43,291 nt of DNA from Bacillota bacterium (GTDB lineage: Bacteria; Bacillota; Clostridia; Peptostreptococcales; Anaerovoracaceae), in contig JAFRVY010000039.1 of NCBI GenBank assembly GCA_017438285.1, forward strand, positions 1 through 43,291, written 5' to 3'. The notes under the pieces are model-generated. The model made no database searches and had not been told where the DNA came from. It saw only the letters and a list, made by a program, of their open reading frames with translations. Below, in pieces: positions 24,017 to 31,962 of the stretch; position 1 is the first letter of the stretch, and each line of letters opens with the position of its first letter. The translations under genes were made by a program, and so were the position numbers.

Positions 24017-25417
24017 ATGAAAACACTACTGTCGATAATAATACCTACATATAATTGCGAGGAATTCGTTCACGAAGGAATCGAGTCAATTCTGCGCCAG
24101 CTGCCGGACGACTACGAGCTGATCATCGTAGACGACGGTTCCACCGACGGGACCGTGCAAAGGCTTGCGGATTACGAAGGCCGCCAGGCCAACGTTCATA
24201 TCTTTTATGGTGAGCACAAAGGCGCATCTGCTGCGAGAAATACTGGCCTCGATATGGCGACCGGAGAGTTCGTGGCATTCATGGACTGTGACGACTGTAT
24301 ACGTGATGATTTCTTCGAGCAGAGCAGACCCCTGATGGACGAAGGCGCGGACCTGTACATCTTTGGGATCGAGCGCGTTCACCTGCAGGGAAACAGCGAA
24401 TTCTGGACCGTCCGGGATCACCGTTACGAAACCGCATCGGATTTTGCGGATGAGTATATCAGGACGAGACAGCTTCTGGTCTATTCAAACTGCAACAAGT
24501 TTTACCGCAGGAGCATTTTGGAGGAACATAAGCTGAGATTCCGAGAGGATATCGCATTCGGTGAGGACCGTCTGCTCAATTACTATTTCCTCTCGTACTG
24601 CGGAACTATCGTTACATCTTCATTGATAGCACTGAGATATATTCAGCGAAGCAATGAGTCCATGTCCAACAAATATGTGCCGCATTACTTTGATCAAATC
24701 CTGATGCTTCACTTAGAAAAAATGAAGTGTTTCCTGAATCTTTCGAAGGGGACCGATCATGAAGAGCGCATGGATTTCGTGGCATACGATCTGTCGACGG
24801 AAATTGAAAGAACGCTGGAGCGTTTCGGTGAACATCCGGAAGAGAGGGAAGAAAATCTGCCGAGGATCAACGAGATCGTCTTTGGCGGCAAGTTTGACCC
24901 TGACGTTCCTATAGATACATTGATCATTCTGGGCAGTACCAACTGCGAATACAAGGCTGCGCAGGCCCTGCCGTTTTTCTACAAGAACCCTGAACTGCGG
25001 TTTGTCGTCAGTGGCGGAAATATCCACTTGAACGGCAGGCAGACCGAGGCGGAGTTCATGGCCGAATATCTGCAAAAGCACGGCGTGCCGGAGTCCCAGA
25101 TCTATCTGGAAAACAGAGCGAAATATACGAAACAGAATCTGGAGTTTTCCGAAGGCGTCGTCCACGAGATAAAGGCGGAAAAAATCGGCATCATGACCGG
25201 CGGTTTCCATATCCCGCGCACGAAGATACTTGCAAGACAGACGGGTGCCTTTGAAGGAAAAGAAATCCATTGGCTTCCGGCCTTTGGGCCAAACACCCAT
25301 ATTGATGACTGGTTTGAAAACCCGACGGGACTGTCGGTCATCTTACAGGAAATAAGAAAGACGATCAAACTGGATGATTACATTCTCACAATGTACATGG
25401 AGGAACATAAGAAATGA
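24017..25417 (+). CDS. GT2 glycosyltransferase fused to a DUF218 (YdcF-like) domain
   Basis: A 466-residue two-domain protein. Residues 1-240 are a family 2 glycosyltransferase: LLSIIIPTYNCEEFVHEGIES, LIIVDDGSTDGT, GASAARNTGLDMATGE, the DxD-type FMDCDDC and GEDRLLNYY. A helical linker leads to a DUF218 domain at about 300-466: DTLIILGSTNCEYKAAQ, RFVVSGGN, TEAEFMAEYLQKHGVP, LENRAKYTKQNLEFS and IMTGGFHIPRTK. DUF218 proteins (YdcF, SanA, ElyC) act in envelope metabolism, but here there is no membrane segment. The start MKTLLSIII fits the fold. The stop overlaps the PIG-L gene by 4 bases, so the two are coupled. It probably transfers a sugar whose product is trimmed by that deacetylase. Confidence 0.82.
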   Translation: MKTLLSIIIPTYNCEEFVHEGIESILRQLPDDYELIIVDDGSTDGTVQRLADYEGRQANVHIFYGEHKGASAARNTGLDMATGEFVAFMDCDDCIRDDFFEQSRPLMDEGADLYIFGIERVHLQGNSEFWTVRDHRYETASDFADEYIRTRQLLVYSNCNKFYRRSILEEHKLRFREDIAFGEDRLLNYYFLSYCGTIVTSSLIALRYIQRSNESMSNKYVPHYFDQILMLHLEKMKCFLNLSKGTDHEERMDFVAYDLSTEIERTLERFGEHPEEREENLPRINEIVFGGKFDPDVPIDTLIILGSTNCEYKAAQALPFFYKNPELRFVVSGGNIHLNGRQTEAEFMAEYLQKHGVPESQIYLENRAKYTKQNLEFSEGVVHEIKAEKIGIMTGGFHIPRTKILARQTGAFEGKEIHWLPAFGPNTHIDDWFENPTGLSVILQEIRKTIKLDDYILTMYMEEHKK

Positions 25418-26517
25418 GAGAAGAAATCATATTTCAGCCTGATGATAGAATAGCCATCATCGCACCACATCCTGACGACGAGTGCCTGGGAGTGGCTGCG
25501 GCATTGCTTAAGGCTCCGGAAAGGACGGATGTGTTTGTGCTGACCGACGGCAGCCACGGCTACCCGGGCCGCACCATAGAAGAGGAAGCCGAAGTAAGGC
25601 GCAGACAGTTCGAGGCGGAGATGGAATATGTGAAGCCGCGTTCATGGAAGTGGATAGGCGTTGAAGATACGAAACTCGCCGAGCACCAGGACGCTGCGGA
25701 TGAGATCGATTTTACCGTCTACACGAAGATCTTTCTTCCGTGGATAGAAAGCCTGCATCCGGATCACAGAGCGGCGGTGCAGATCTGCCGCACGGCGATC
25801 AAGAAGCAAAAGGCTCAGGCCGAGTGCTTTTCATACGAAGTGAACGCGCCGTTCTATAAACCAACACATTACGTGGATCTTACGGGGCTGGAGGAAGAGA
25901 AACTCAAGCTGGCTGCATTCCATGAGGATCAGAGCGAGCAGCCACCGATGACACTGGCGCTGAACCGCTTCCGCGCTGCTCAGATGCTCAAGCGCGAGGA
26001 TTTGAAGTGCATGGAATGCTACCTGAAGATCGATCCGTACGACCTGTCGGAGGCGCCGGATCTTCTGGCGAAACTGTACGAGATCAACGACGATCCTGCA
26101 ATAATGCAGCGCATGACCGATCAGGGTGTCCAGATCAAACAGGTCATGCCTATGAATACGACGAAAGTATATAACTTTATCAAAGATAATTTTGCGGCCA
26201 CATGGGCTGATGAGTGTCTACCGTCCATCCTGAACGGGGACTGCTTCGTGGCCGTTAAAGATAGAGAACTGCTTGGGTTTTTTGCCATCGATACGCCGGC
26301 AAAGGGCTTTACCGGTCCGATAGGCGTCCTGCCATCCGCCCGCAGAATGGGCATTTCACGCGCCCTGGGCCTGGTGGGAATGAAGGCCATGAGAGCCAAG
26401 GGCTACCGATACGCGGTATCGGGCAGAGTCCACCCGTGGTTCCAGACAGTGGAAAAAAGTATTGTAGGAGTAGTGCCGATTCCGAACAGCAAAGGCTCCT
26501 ATTCTGATATGATCTGA
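25414..26517 (+). CDS. PIG-L deacetylase fused to a GNAT acetyltransferase
   Basis: A 367-residue bifunctional protein. The N-terminal PIG-L/LmbE domain carries IIAPHPDDECLG with the zinc-binding HPDDE at residues 19-23, and the second metal site LHPDHRAAV near residue 115. These are the residues that deacetylate GlcNAc conjugates in relatives (MshB, BshB, PIG-L). From about residue 250 a GNAT domain follows: FIKDNFAATWADECL, GDCFVAVKDRELLGFFAID, GPIGVLPSARRMGISRALGL (acetyl-CoA loop R-R-x-G-x-S) and AMRAKGYRYAV. A deacetylase and an N-acetyltransferase in one chain suggests acyl exchange on an amino sugar. It overlaps the neighbours on both sides (ATGA and TGATG). Confidence 0.82.
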   Translation: MREEIIFQPDDRIAIIAPHPDDECLGVAAALLKAPERTDVFVLTDGSHGYPGRTIEEEAEVRRRQFEAEMEYVKPRSWKWIGVEDTKLAEHQDAADEIDFTVYTKIFLPWIESLHPDHRAAVQICRTAIKKQKAQAECFSYEVNAPFYKPTHYVDLTGLEEEKLKLAAFHEDQSEQPPMTLALNRFRAAQMLKREDLKCMECYLKIDPYDLSEAPDLLAKLYEINDDPAIMQRMTDQGVQIKQVMPMNTTKVYNFIKDNFAATWADECLPSILNGDCFVAVKDRELLGFFAIDTPAKGFTGPIGVLPSARRMGISRALGLVGMKAMRAKGYRYAVSGRVHPWFQTVEKSIVGVVPIPNSKGSYSDMI

Positions 26518-28256
26518 TGATTGAAAACAATTACGCTTTAGAACCGAATAACATGGAAATAGTCTTCCGACGAAAGGGGACGCTGACGAGCAGAAAACTG
26601 CAGGAATATATTCCTGTCATGATTCTGACGAATATGTCAGTGTTTCTTTTGGCGACCGTAGACGGACTGGTGGCAGGTAATATGATCAGCGGGAAAGCGC
26701 TGGCTGCGATCAATATCTTTTTCCCTGCGATGGTAATAATCTCCGTCATTTCGGCGCTGGTGGCTTCCGGCTGCGCAACCAGCATGGCTACCTGTATGGG
26801 AAGAAACGATGTGGAGGCGATCCGCCGCACAAAGAAAGCCGTAAAAATAGTGATGATCTCGGCTGCATTATTCACCGCAATCGTCCAGTTCCCGATCATG
26901 TATGCCGTCATCCATTCTTATGATCTTACACCCGAGGTCAGAGACATGGCGTGGGCATATTCCGCCGGTATCATGATCGCCATGCCTCTCGGACTCATAT
27001 CCTCGGTCGGCTCTTATCAGCTGCAGATCGCGGGAAAGATGCGGGTGCTGATGGTTTTGTCCCTCATGGAAGGCATCTTGAACACGTTGCTGGATCTGAT
27101 GTTTGCCGGAGCGATGCATATGGGGATAGCAGGTATTGGTCTCGGTACCGCCAGCGCAGCATTTGTCCGTTGCGTAGTTACAATCGTTTATATGATCAAA
27201 AAGACCGATATATTCCGATGCCAGGGCGCAAAGGCCGGATGGGCAGAGATCAAAGACGTTCTGTACTGCGGATGCCCAGATGCCGCAAACATGCTTATGC
27301 TGGCATTTCAGAATTATTTCGTGATGTGGGTCATCCTGTCCGAGTTCGGCGATGTGGGAGGCGTGATCAAGGGCGTCTGTTTCTTTGCGTTCAATGTGGC
27401 CAATATAGTGATATTGGGACTCATGGGTTCAATGCGCCCACTGGCAGGACTGTTGGCCGGCGCGGGAGACACCAGGGCGATGAGAATCCTGATGAGACAG
27501 TGCATATCCGTAACTGTCGTTCTGGTCGGGATCATTTCAATAGTGGTGGAAATATTTCCTGCATTGTTCTATCGTCTGAACGGCGTTACAGACATTCCGG
27601 AAGGCGGAATTCTGTCACTGCGACTGTTCGCGCTGTACTTCATTTTCGCGGGAATCAATTCCTTACTCCGCCTGTACTTCGCCAACCGCAAGGACTCTGC
27701 GGCCGCGACCGGACTGACTATAATAGGAAATGCAACGCTGCCGGTCTTTGCTTTTGCGCTCGGATATTTTCTGCCGTCGCCGTTTCTGTGGCTGGGATTT
27801 CTGATGACGGAGCTTTTGATATTTGCGGTAGGCGAATGCAGATACCTGTGGTGGCTGAAAAAAGATCAGGAGGTAAGCGATCCATCTGAGAGGGTGCTGT
27901 ACCTGAGCGTTCGACCGGAAGAGGCTATCGAGGCATCCAGAATGATCCGCCGCTTTGCCGATGATAATGGCTGCTCCGCCAGAGTCGCTTTCAGAATGGC
28001 GCTGTGTATGGAGGAAATGGTAGCTTACGTGGTACAGTCGCAGAAACAGGATGACGTCAATATCATGATCATGGCAAAATTCAAACCGCAAGAAGGGATT
28101 TTCTGTATGATCGATGACGGTCAGTGCATCGCGCTGGATGAGGACACAGAAACTACCAGGCTGATCACGAACAACTACGGCCTTATGAGGAAATTAGCAA
28201 AATCCGTAGAATATCAGTATGTTCTGAATATGAATTACACTATACTGCGATTTTGA
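26517..28256 (+). CDS. MATE transporter fused to a histidine-kinase-like ATPase (HATPase_c_2) domain
   Basis: A 579-residue protein. Residues 20-450 form about twelve membrane helices of a MATE family antiporter (MILTNMSVFLLATVDGLVAG, ASGCATSMATCMGRND, GIAGIGLGTASAAFVRCVV, LVGIISIVVEIFPALFYRLNG). The last 120 residues are cytoplasmic and resemble anti-sigma/serine-kinase ATPase folds: VRPEEAIEASRMIRRFAD, FRMALCMEEMVAYVV and CMIDDGQ. The usual N-box Asn after EE appears to be Tyr, while DDG of the G1 box is kept, so ATP binding may be altered. The start overlaps the PIG-L/GNAT stop (TGATG). Likely export pump for the cluster's product; the ATPase domain may gate it. Confidence 0.8.
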   Translation: MIENNYALEPNNMEIVFRRKGTLTSRKLQEYIPVMILTNMSVFLLATVDGLVAGNMISGKALAAINIFFPAMVIISVISALVASGCATSMATCMGRNDVEAIRRTKKAVKIVMISAALFTAIVQFPIMYAVIHSYDLTPEVRDMAWAYSAGIMIAMPLGLISSVGSYQLQIAGKMRVLMVLSLMEGILNTLLDLMFAGAMHMGIAGIGLGTASAAFVRCVVTIVYMIKKTDIFRCQGAKAGWAEIKDVLYCGCPDAANMLMLAFQNYFVMWVILSEFGDVGGVIKGVCFFAFNVANIVILGLMGSMRPLAGLLAGAGDTRAMRILMRQCISVTVVLVGIISIVVEIFPALFYRLNGVTDIPEGGILSLRLFALYFIFAGINSLLRLYFANRKDSAAATGLTIIGNATLPVFAFALGYFLPSPFLWLGFLMTELLIFAVGECRYLWWLKKDQEVSDPSERVLYLSVRPEEAIEASRMIRRFADDNGCSARVAFRMALCMEEMVAYVVQSQKQDDVNIMIMAKFKPQEGIFCMIDDGQCIALDEDTETTRLITNNYGLMRKLAKSVEYQYVLNMNYTILRF

Positions 28257-28289
28257 GATGAATACTATAATACGAGAGAGGTACGAAAA

Positions 28290-28898
28290 ATGAGCGAGGT
28301 AAAACTATTATTTCAGGGTCACGGAAGTTTACGCATCGTGACCGGCGAAAACAAAGTTATATATATCGATCCCTTTGCAGGAAGCGGATACGACCTGCCG
28401 GCGGACCTGATCCTGACCACCCACGATCACTATGATCACGTGTGTCTGGACCTGATCAAAAGCCGCACTGCGGATTGCCGCGTCATCATGCATAAGGAAG
28501 CTCTCAAGACCAAAAACTACGACCTGGGCTATGTCAAGGTCAGGGCGGTGCAGGCCGGAAACAATAAGAATCACAGCATCAGAAAATGCGTTGGTTATGT
28601 ACTGACCTTCGGCGATGGAAAGAAACTTTATGTTTCAGGCGACACGTCCACGACTGACGAGATGAAAACCCTCGCCGCAGATGAGATCGACTATGCGTTC
28701 TTCTGCTGCGACGGCATCTACAATATGGATCTTGATGAAGCTGCCGAGTGCGCAAAAACCGTTGGTGCAAAGCACAACATCCCATATCACATCGTGGATG
28801 CCAAGGACCCGAGTCACTTCAGCATGGAGCGGGCAGAGAGGTTCAACGCACCGAACAGGCTGATCCTGCAGCCGGGAGAGGAACTGACGATCAAATAG
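28290..28898 (+). CDS. MBL-fold metal-dependent hydrolase
   Basis: A 202-residue UlaG/YtnP-like metallo-beta-lactamase-fold protein. The metal motif is THDHYDHV near residue 48, with GHGSLRIVT at the start, GDTSTTDEM (metal Asp) and HFSMERAE at the end. Its own -10 (TATAAT, 28266-28271) and AGAGAGG ribosome site suggest separate expression from the MATE gene, 33 bases upstream. Substrate unknown. It could act on the cluster's product or be a housekeeping neighbour. Confidence 0.8.
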   Translation: MSEVKLLFQGHGSLRIVTGENKVIYIDPFAGSGYDLPADLILTTHDHYDHVCLDLIKSRTADCRVIMHKEALKTKNYDLGYVKVRAVQAGNNKNHSIRKCVGYVLTFGDGKKLYVSGDTSTTDEMKTLAADEIDYAFFCCDGIYNMDLDEAAECAKTVGAKHNIPYHIVDAKDPSHFSMERAERFNAPNRLILQPGEELTIK

Positions 28899-28909
28899 CC
28901 AACAGGTCA

Positions 28910-28938
28910 TAGACTAGAGCGGAATGCTGTAGTATATT
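28910..28938 (+). promoter_or_regulatory. Promoter before the DUF2442 gene
   Basis: TAGACT (28910-28915) and TATATT (28933-28938) are 17 bases apart, about 26 bases ahead of the 28964 start. It would drive DUF2442-RACo-activation protein. Confidence 0.45.
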
Positions 28939-28963
28939 AGTGGGAGAAAGGAAACTGTAGACC

Positions 28964-29344
28964 ATGAGCGACCCGAAAGCCCCGAAGATCATAAAAGCAG
29001 AGGCGTTGAACAACAGATCGATAAGAGTTGATTTTGATAACGGAGAGATCCGTCTTTTTGACGCGTACAGACTTCGAGGTCCGGCATTTGTGCCGATCAT
29101 CCATCCTGAGGTGTTTGGAACCGTATACGTAGATGATGGCAATCTCTGCTGGGAAGGGTTCGACGCAACAGTTTCTTCCAACTATGTTCACAAATTCAGC
29201 GTACACTTTGATCCAAACGCCAAGGCAAAAGAGTACGTTAAGACGAGAAGAGATATTATCGGAGAACGAATTGCAATCATACTGTTCCCGATCATGGCGA
29301 TCGCAGGGATTATTGGCACAGTTTTCTGGTATATCAATCATTAA
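28964..29344 (+). CDS. DUF2442-like protein with C-terminal membrane helix
   Basis: A 126-residue protein. Residues 8-85 match the small DUF2442 fold (IIKAEALNNRSIRVDFDNGE, LRGPAFVPIIHPEVFGTVYVDD). The C-terminal 30 residues form one transmembrane helix (IIGERIAIILFPIMAIAGII), which is not part of usual DUF2442 proteins. Function unknown. GAAAGGAAAC lies upstream of the ATG. The next gene starts 13 bases downstream, so it is probably co-transcribed with the corrinoid-activation pair. Confidence 0.65.
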   Translation: MSDPKAPKIIKAEALNNRSIRVDFDNGEIRLFDAYRLRGPAFVPIIHPEVFGTVYVDDGNLCWEGFDATVSSNYVHKFSVHFDPNAKAKEYVKTRRDIIGERIAIILFPIMAIAGIIGTVFWYINH

Positions 29345-29357
29345 GGAGGAGCACCAA

Positions 29358-30683
29358 ATGTATAAATGCAGCGGGGTCTGCAGTGGATGCGGGAGATGCT
29401 TCAGAAATGATAATGCCGTAAAAACTGCCGGACCTGAGCCGGCAGTTCTTTTATATCCGCAGGATTTTGTGCCTGAGAAGGGGACGGACAGATTGGGCGC
29501 GGCCCTCGACATCGGCACGACGACAGTCGCGGGGACTTTGTGGGATCTGGCTCGCGGCGTGCAGCTTGCCGCCGCATCGGCGCCGAATCCGCAGATCGAG
29601 TTCGGACGAGATGTGATTTCGCGAATCGCCTTTTGCAGCAGGGGAGAGAATAATCTGCCTCTGCTCAGGGGCCTGATCAGGTCGTGCGCAGATGACCTCA
29701 TCGCGGATCTTTGCGCGAAGGCCGGAGCCGACCCGGGCAGCATCGCCAGGGTGACGGTCTGCGGCAATACGACCATGTCGCACATCTTTGCCGGCTATTC
29801 ACCACAAAGCCTTGCCGTAGCGCCGTTTACACCTGCATATAAAGGGGAACTGATGCTGACAGGAGAAGCGTCAGGTCTAAACGTCAATGCAGAAGCTGCT
29901 GTCATCGTTCTGCCCGGGATCGCCGGGCACGTTGGCGGCGACATCACCGCAGGGATCGACGCGGTGCGTCTCGACAGGACGGTAGGAGAAACCGGCATCG
30001 TCATCTTTGTTGATATAGGAACAAACGGCGAAATCGTATTCTCCGACGGCGGCAGACTCTATGCATGCTCCACAGCAGCAGGACCGGCCTTCGAGGGAGG
30101 AAATATCTCCTGCGGCATGCGGGCTGAGGCGGGCGCGATAGAAGAAATAGACGTCGCCGGCGATGAAATCACCGCGAAGACCATCGGCGGGGCAAAAGCC
30201 GTCGGCATCTGCGGTTCAGGTCTGATCGATGCGGCTGCGAAACTGCTCGAAGCAGGACGGATCGACGAGACCGGAAGGCTGAGCGAGACGGTATATCTCG
30301 ACGAGCAGAGAACAGTCTTCATCAACCAGAAGGACATCCGTGAACTGCAGCTGGCTAAGAGCGCCATCAGAGCGGGAATCAAAGCCCTGCTCCTGCATGC
30401 GGAAAAGGGTGAGTCCGATATTGCGAAGATCATCCTGGCGGGAGCATTTGGAAGCAGCATAAATATCGCAAGCGCACTGAGAACTGGGCTTTTGCCGGAT
30501 ATCGGCGAGGAGAACATCATATCTGCCGGCAACGCCGCGGCGACGGGAACTGCAATGGCGCTGGTGAGCAGGCAGGAGGAGAAACGTATCTGTCATATCG
30601 CAGACCTGACGGAGCACGTCGAACTGGCGACGGATCCGGCATTTCAAGAACTGTTTTTAGACTATATCAATTTCACGAAATAA
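29358..30683 (+). CDS. RACo-like corrinoid-activation ATPase (DUF4445/ASKHA)
   Basis: A 441-residue ASKHA-fold ATPase of the RACo/RamA-type group that reductively reactivates corrinoid proteins. Seen are ALDIGTTTVAGTLWDL, a RISR...ENN-type segment, VCGNTTMSHIFAGYSP, VLPGIAGHVGGDITAGI, VDIGTNGEIVF, CGSGLIDAAAKLLEAG and LAGAFGSSINIA. Canonical RACo starts with a 2Fe-2S ferredoxin domain. Here only a short N-terminus MYKCSGVCSGCGRCF is present, with cysteines at 4, 8, 11 and 14 that could hold a small iron-sulfur cluster. The ATG at 29358 follows AAGGAGGAGC. Its partner gene follows; no methyltransferase or corrinoid protein is in the window. Confidence 0.82.
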   Translation: MYKCSGVCSGCGRCFRNDNAVKTAGPEPAVLLYPQDFVPEKGTDRLGAALDIGTTTVAGTLWDLARGVQLAAASAPNPQIEFGRDVISRIAFCSRGENNLPLLRGLIRSCADDLIADLCAKAGADPGSIARVTVCGNTTMSHIFAGYSPQSLAVAPFTPAYKGELMLTGEASGLNVNAEAAVIVLPGIAGHVGGDITAGIDAVRLDRTVGETGIVIFVDIGTNGEIVFSDGGRLYACSTAAGPAFEGGNISCGMRAEAGAIEEIDVAGDEITAKTIGGAKAVGICGSGLIDAAAKLLEAGRIDETGRLSETVYLDEQRTVFINQKDIRELQLAKSAIRAGIKALLLHAEKGESDIAKIILAGAFGSSINIASALRTGLLPDIGEENIISAGNAAATGTAMALVSRQEEKRICHIADLTEHVELATDPAFQELFLDYINFTK

Positions 30684-30699
30684 GGGAGTGAACGCAACA

Positions 30700-31389
30700 A
30701 TGAGTAGGAGTAAAGTATTCGAATACAATACGGAGAGCTGCATCCTGAAAGCGAGAACGACCTTTGAGGAGATGGCGCAGATCGGCGGAAGCGAAGTCAT
30801 GCGTGAGGAAGCAGGCAAGGCGCTGGAGGCGATCCGACCGAATATCAATGCAAAGGCTCTCTGTGAGTTCTACGACGATTTTAAGCTCGAGGGCGAATAT
30901 CTGACGCTGCGCGGCAGCCATGACGCGGACCATATATTGCTTTGCAAGGCCTTTGCGCAGATCGACCCAGCGACGATCAAGAGCGTCTGTGTATTTGCGC
31001 TGACGGCAGGGAACTGCCGGTATGACGGGGATAGGATCATGGCGCAGCTCTTTGCGGATTACTGGGGGACGGCCGTCGTTGAGGCCGTCAAACAGGAACT
31101 GGTCAGATCGCTGAAGCGGGAACTGGCATTCCAGTATGCAGAGGATTATCTGCTGAGCGAGTTCTTCGGGCCGGGTCTTTATGGAATGGATCTGAGTCAG
31201 ATGCGGGAATTGCCGGCGCTCTGTGATTTTGCAAAACTGGGACTGTCTGTCAGTGAAACCGGCTATCTCATGCCGGAGAAGTCTGTTGCAGGCCTGCTCT
31301 TCATCGTGAATGAGGACTACAAAGGGTTGGATGATAAATGCGAAAGCTGTGAGGGAAACACAGTTTCCTGCAATCTTTGCACAGCTTAA
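30700..31389 (+). CDS. Methionine synthase activation domain-like protein
   Basis: A 229-residue soluble protein resembling stand-alone B12-dependent methionine synthase activation domains of clostridia. Landmarks are a KSVCVFALTAGN strand, a helix YWGTAVVEAVKQELVRSL, FGPGLYGMDLSQM, LGLSVSETGYLMPEKSVAG and a C-terminal cysteine set CESCEGNTVSCNLC. These domains bind S-adenosylmethionine and help remethylate corrinoid. It lies 16 bases after the RACo-like gene, which supports a shared corrinoid-reactivation task. The ATG at 30700 is preferred to an upstream GTG (30688), with AGGGAG as ribosome site. A terminator follows. Confidence 0.7.
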   Translation: MSRSKVFEYNTESCILKARTTFEEMAQIGGSEVMREEAGKALEAIRPNINAKALCEFYDDFKLEGEYLTLRGSHDADHILLCKAFAQIDPATIKSVCVFALTAGNCRYDGDRIMAQLFADYWGTAVVEAVKQELVRSLKRELAFQYAEDYLLSEFFGPGLYGMDLSQMRELPALCDFAKLGLSVSETGYLMPEKSVAGLLFIVNEDYKGLDDKCESCEGNTVSCNLCTA

Positions 31390-31402
31390 TAAATCTGGAT
31401 AA

Positions 31403-31434
31403 AAAAACACCGCCGTATGTACGGTGGTGTTTTT
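31403..31434. terminator. Bidirectional terminator between corrinoid genes and spoVG
   Basis: AAAAACACCGCCGT (31403-31416) and ACGGTGGTGTTTTT (31421-31434) form a 14-bp stem with one G-U pair and an ATGT loop. It is flanked by A and T runs, so it works on both strands. Confidence 0.88.
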
Positions 31435-31471
31435 CTTACCATTTAGCGTTATATAGTTAATGTCACGCAGA

Positions 31472-31774
31472 TTACTCTTCCGCTGCGTCGCCAGCAGCTT
31501 CCTTCTCTGCTTCCTTCTCTGCCAGAACTCTCTCATATTCTTCAAAAATGGCATCTCTGATTTTGTTTCTAGTTTCAGAAACTAGTGGATGAGCGATATC
31601 TCTGAAGTCTCCTTCGCCCATTTTCCTGCTTGGCATCGCGATGAACAAACCGTTCTGTCCTTCGACTATCTTGATGTCATGTACTACGAATTCGTCATCG
31701 AAAGTTATTGAAACGACGGCTTTCATTTTTCCTTCATCGTTTACCTTGCGGATCCTAACATCTGTAATGTTCAT
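31472..31774 (-). CDS. spoVG: Septation/regulatory protein SpoVG
   Basis: A 100-residue SpoVG family protein, a small nucleic-acid-binding regulator linked to sporulation septation and virulence genes in Bacillota. The start [12 protein letters not shown] and the segments [33 protein letters not shown] and FRDIAHP are diagnostic. The ATG at 31774 is used because AAAGGCGG precedes it; an upstream ATG would add a non-conserved tail. The C-terminus is an [11 protein letters not shown]-type acidic tail. In many relatives spoVG lies beside glmU in the same direction; here it is divergent from murC. Confidence 0.95.
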   Translation of the reverse strand: MNITDVRIRKVNDEGKMKAVVSITFDDEFVVHDIKIVEGQNGLFIAMPSRKMGEGDFRDIAHPLVSETRNKIRDAIFEEYERVLAEKEAEKEAAGDAAEE

Positions 31775-31811
31775 AGTGTACCGCCTTTCATGCCGTATTT
31801 CAGATATAGTC

Positions 31812-31840
31812 ATTATACCCTAACACTTTAGCAGATACAA
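31812..31840 (-). promoter_or_regulatory. spoVG promoter
   Basis: On the minus strand TTGTAT (31840-31835) and TATAAT (31817-31812) are 17 bases apart, with a perfect -10. It lies 38 bases ahead of the spoVG start. Confidence 0.65.
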
Positions 31841-31905
31841 GCAAAAATACCCACTTTTCTGATAATTGAAGAACTATTCACATTACCGCTTTTTAAGGTA
31901 GTTTT

Positions 31906-31936
31906 TTGCCCACATTATAGTAAACTATGGTATACT
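31906..31936 (+). promoter_or_regulatory. Promoter of the murC-dapB operon
   Basis: TATACT (31931-31936) is a good -10. The nearest -35 candidate is TTGCCC (31906-31911), at a long 19-base spacing. It lies 26 bases before murC, whose ribosome site is TAGGAGG. Confidence 0.5.
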
Positions 31937-31962
31937 AAAACTGCCATTTTAGGAGGAAACAA

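Noticed and set aside
26951-27889. 312-codon plus-strand frame inside the MATE gene
   Set aside because: Out-of-frame reading rich in Arg and His with no hydrophobic pattern; the MATE frame explains the region.
25414-28256. Calling the cluster a mycothiol or bacillithiol pathway
   Set aside because: No GT4 MshA/BshA, no MshC or BshC is present; only the enzyme logic is similar, so it is kept as a hypothesis and not an annotation.
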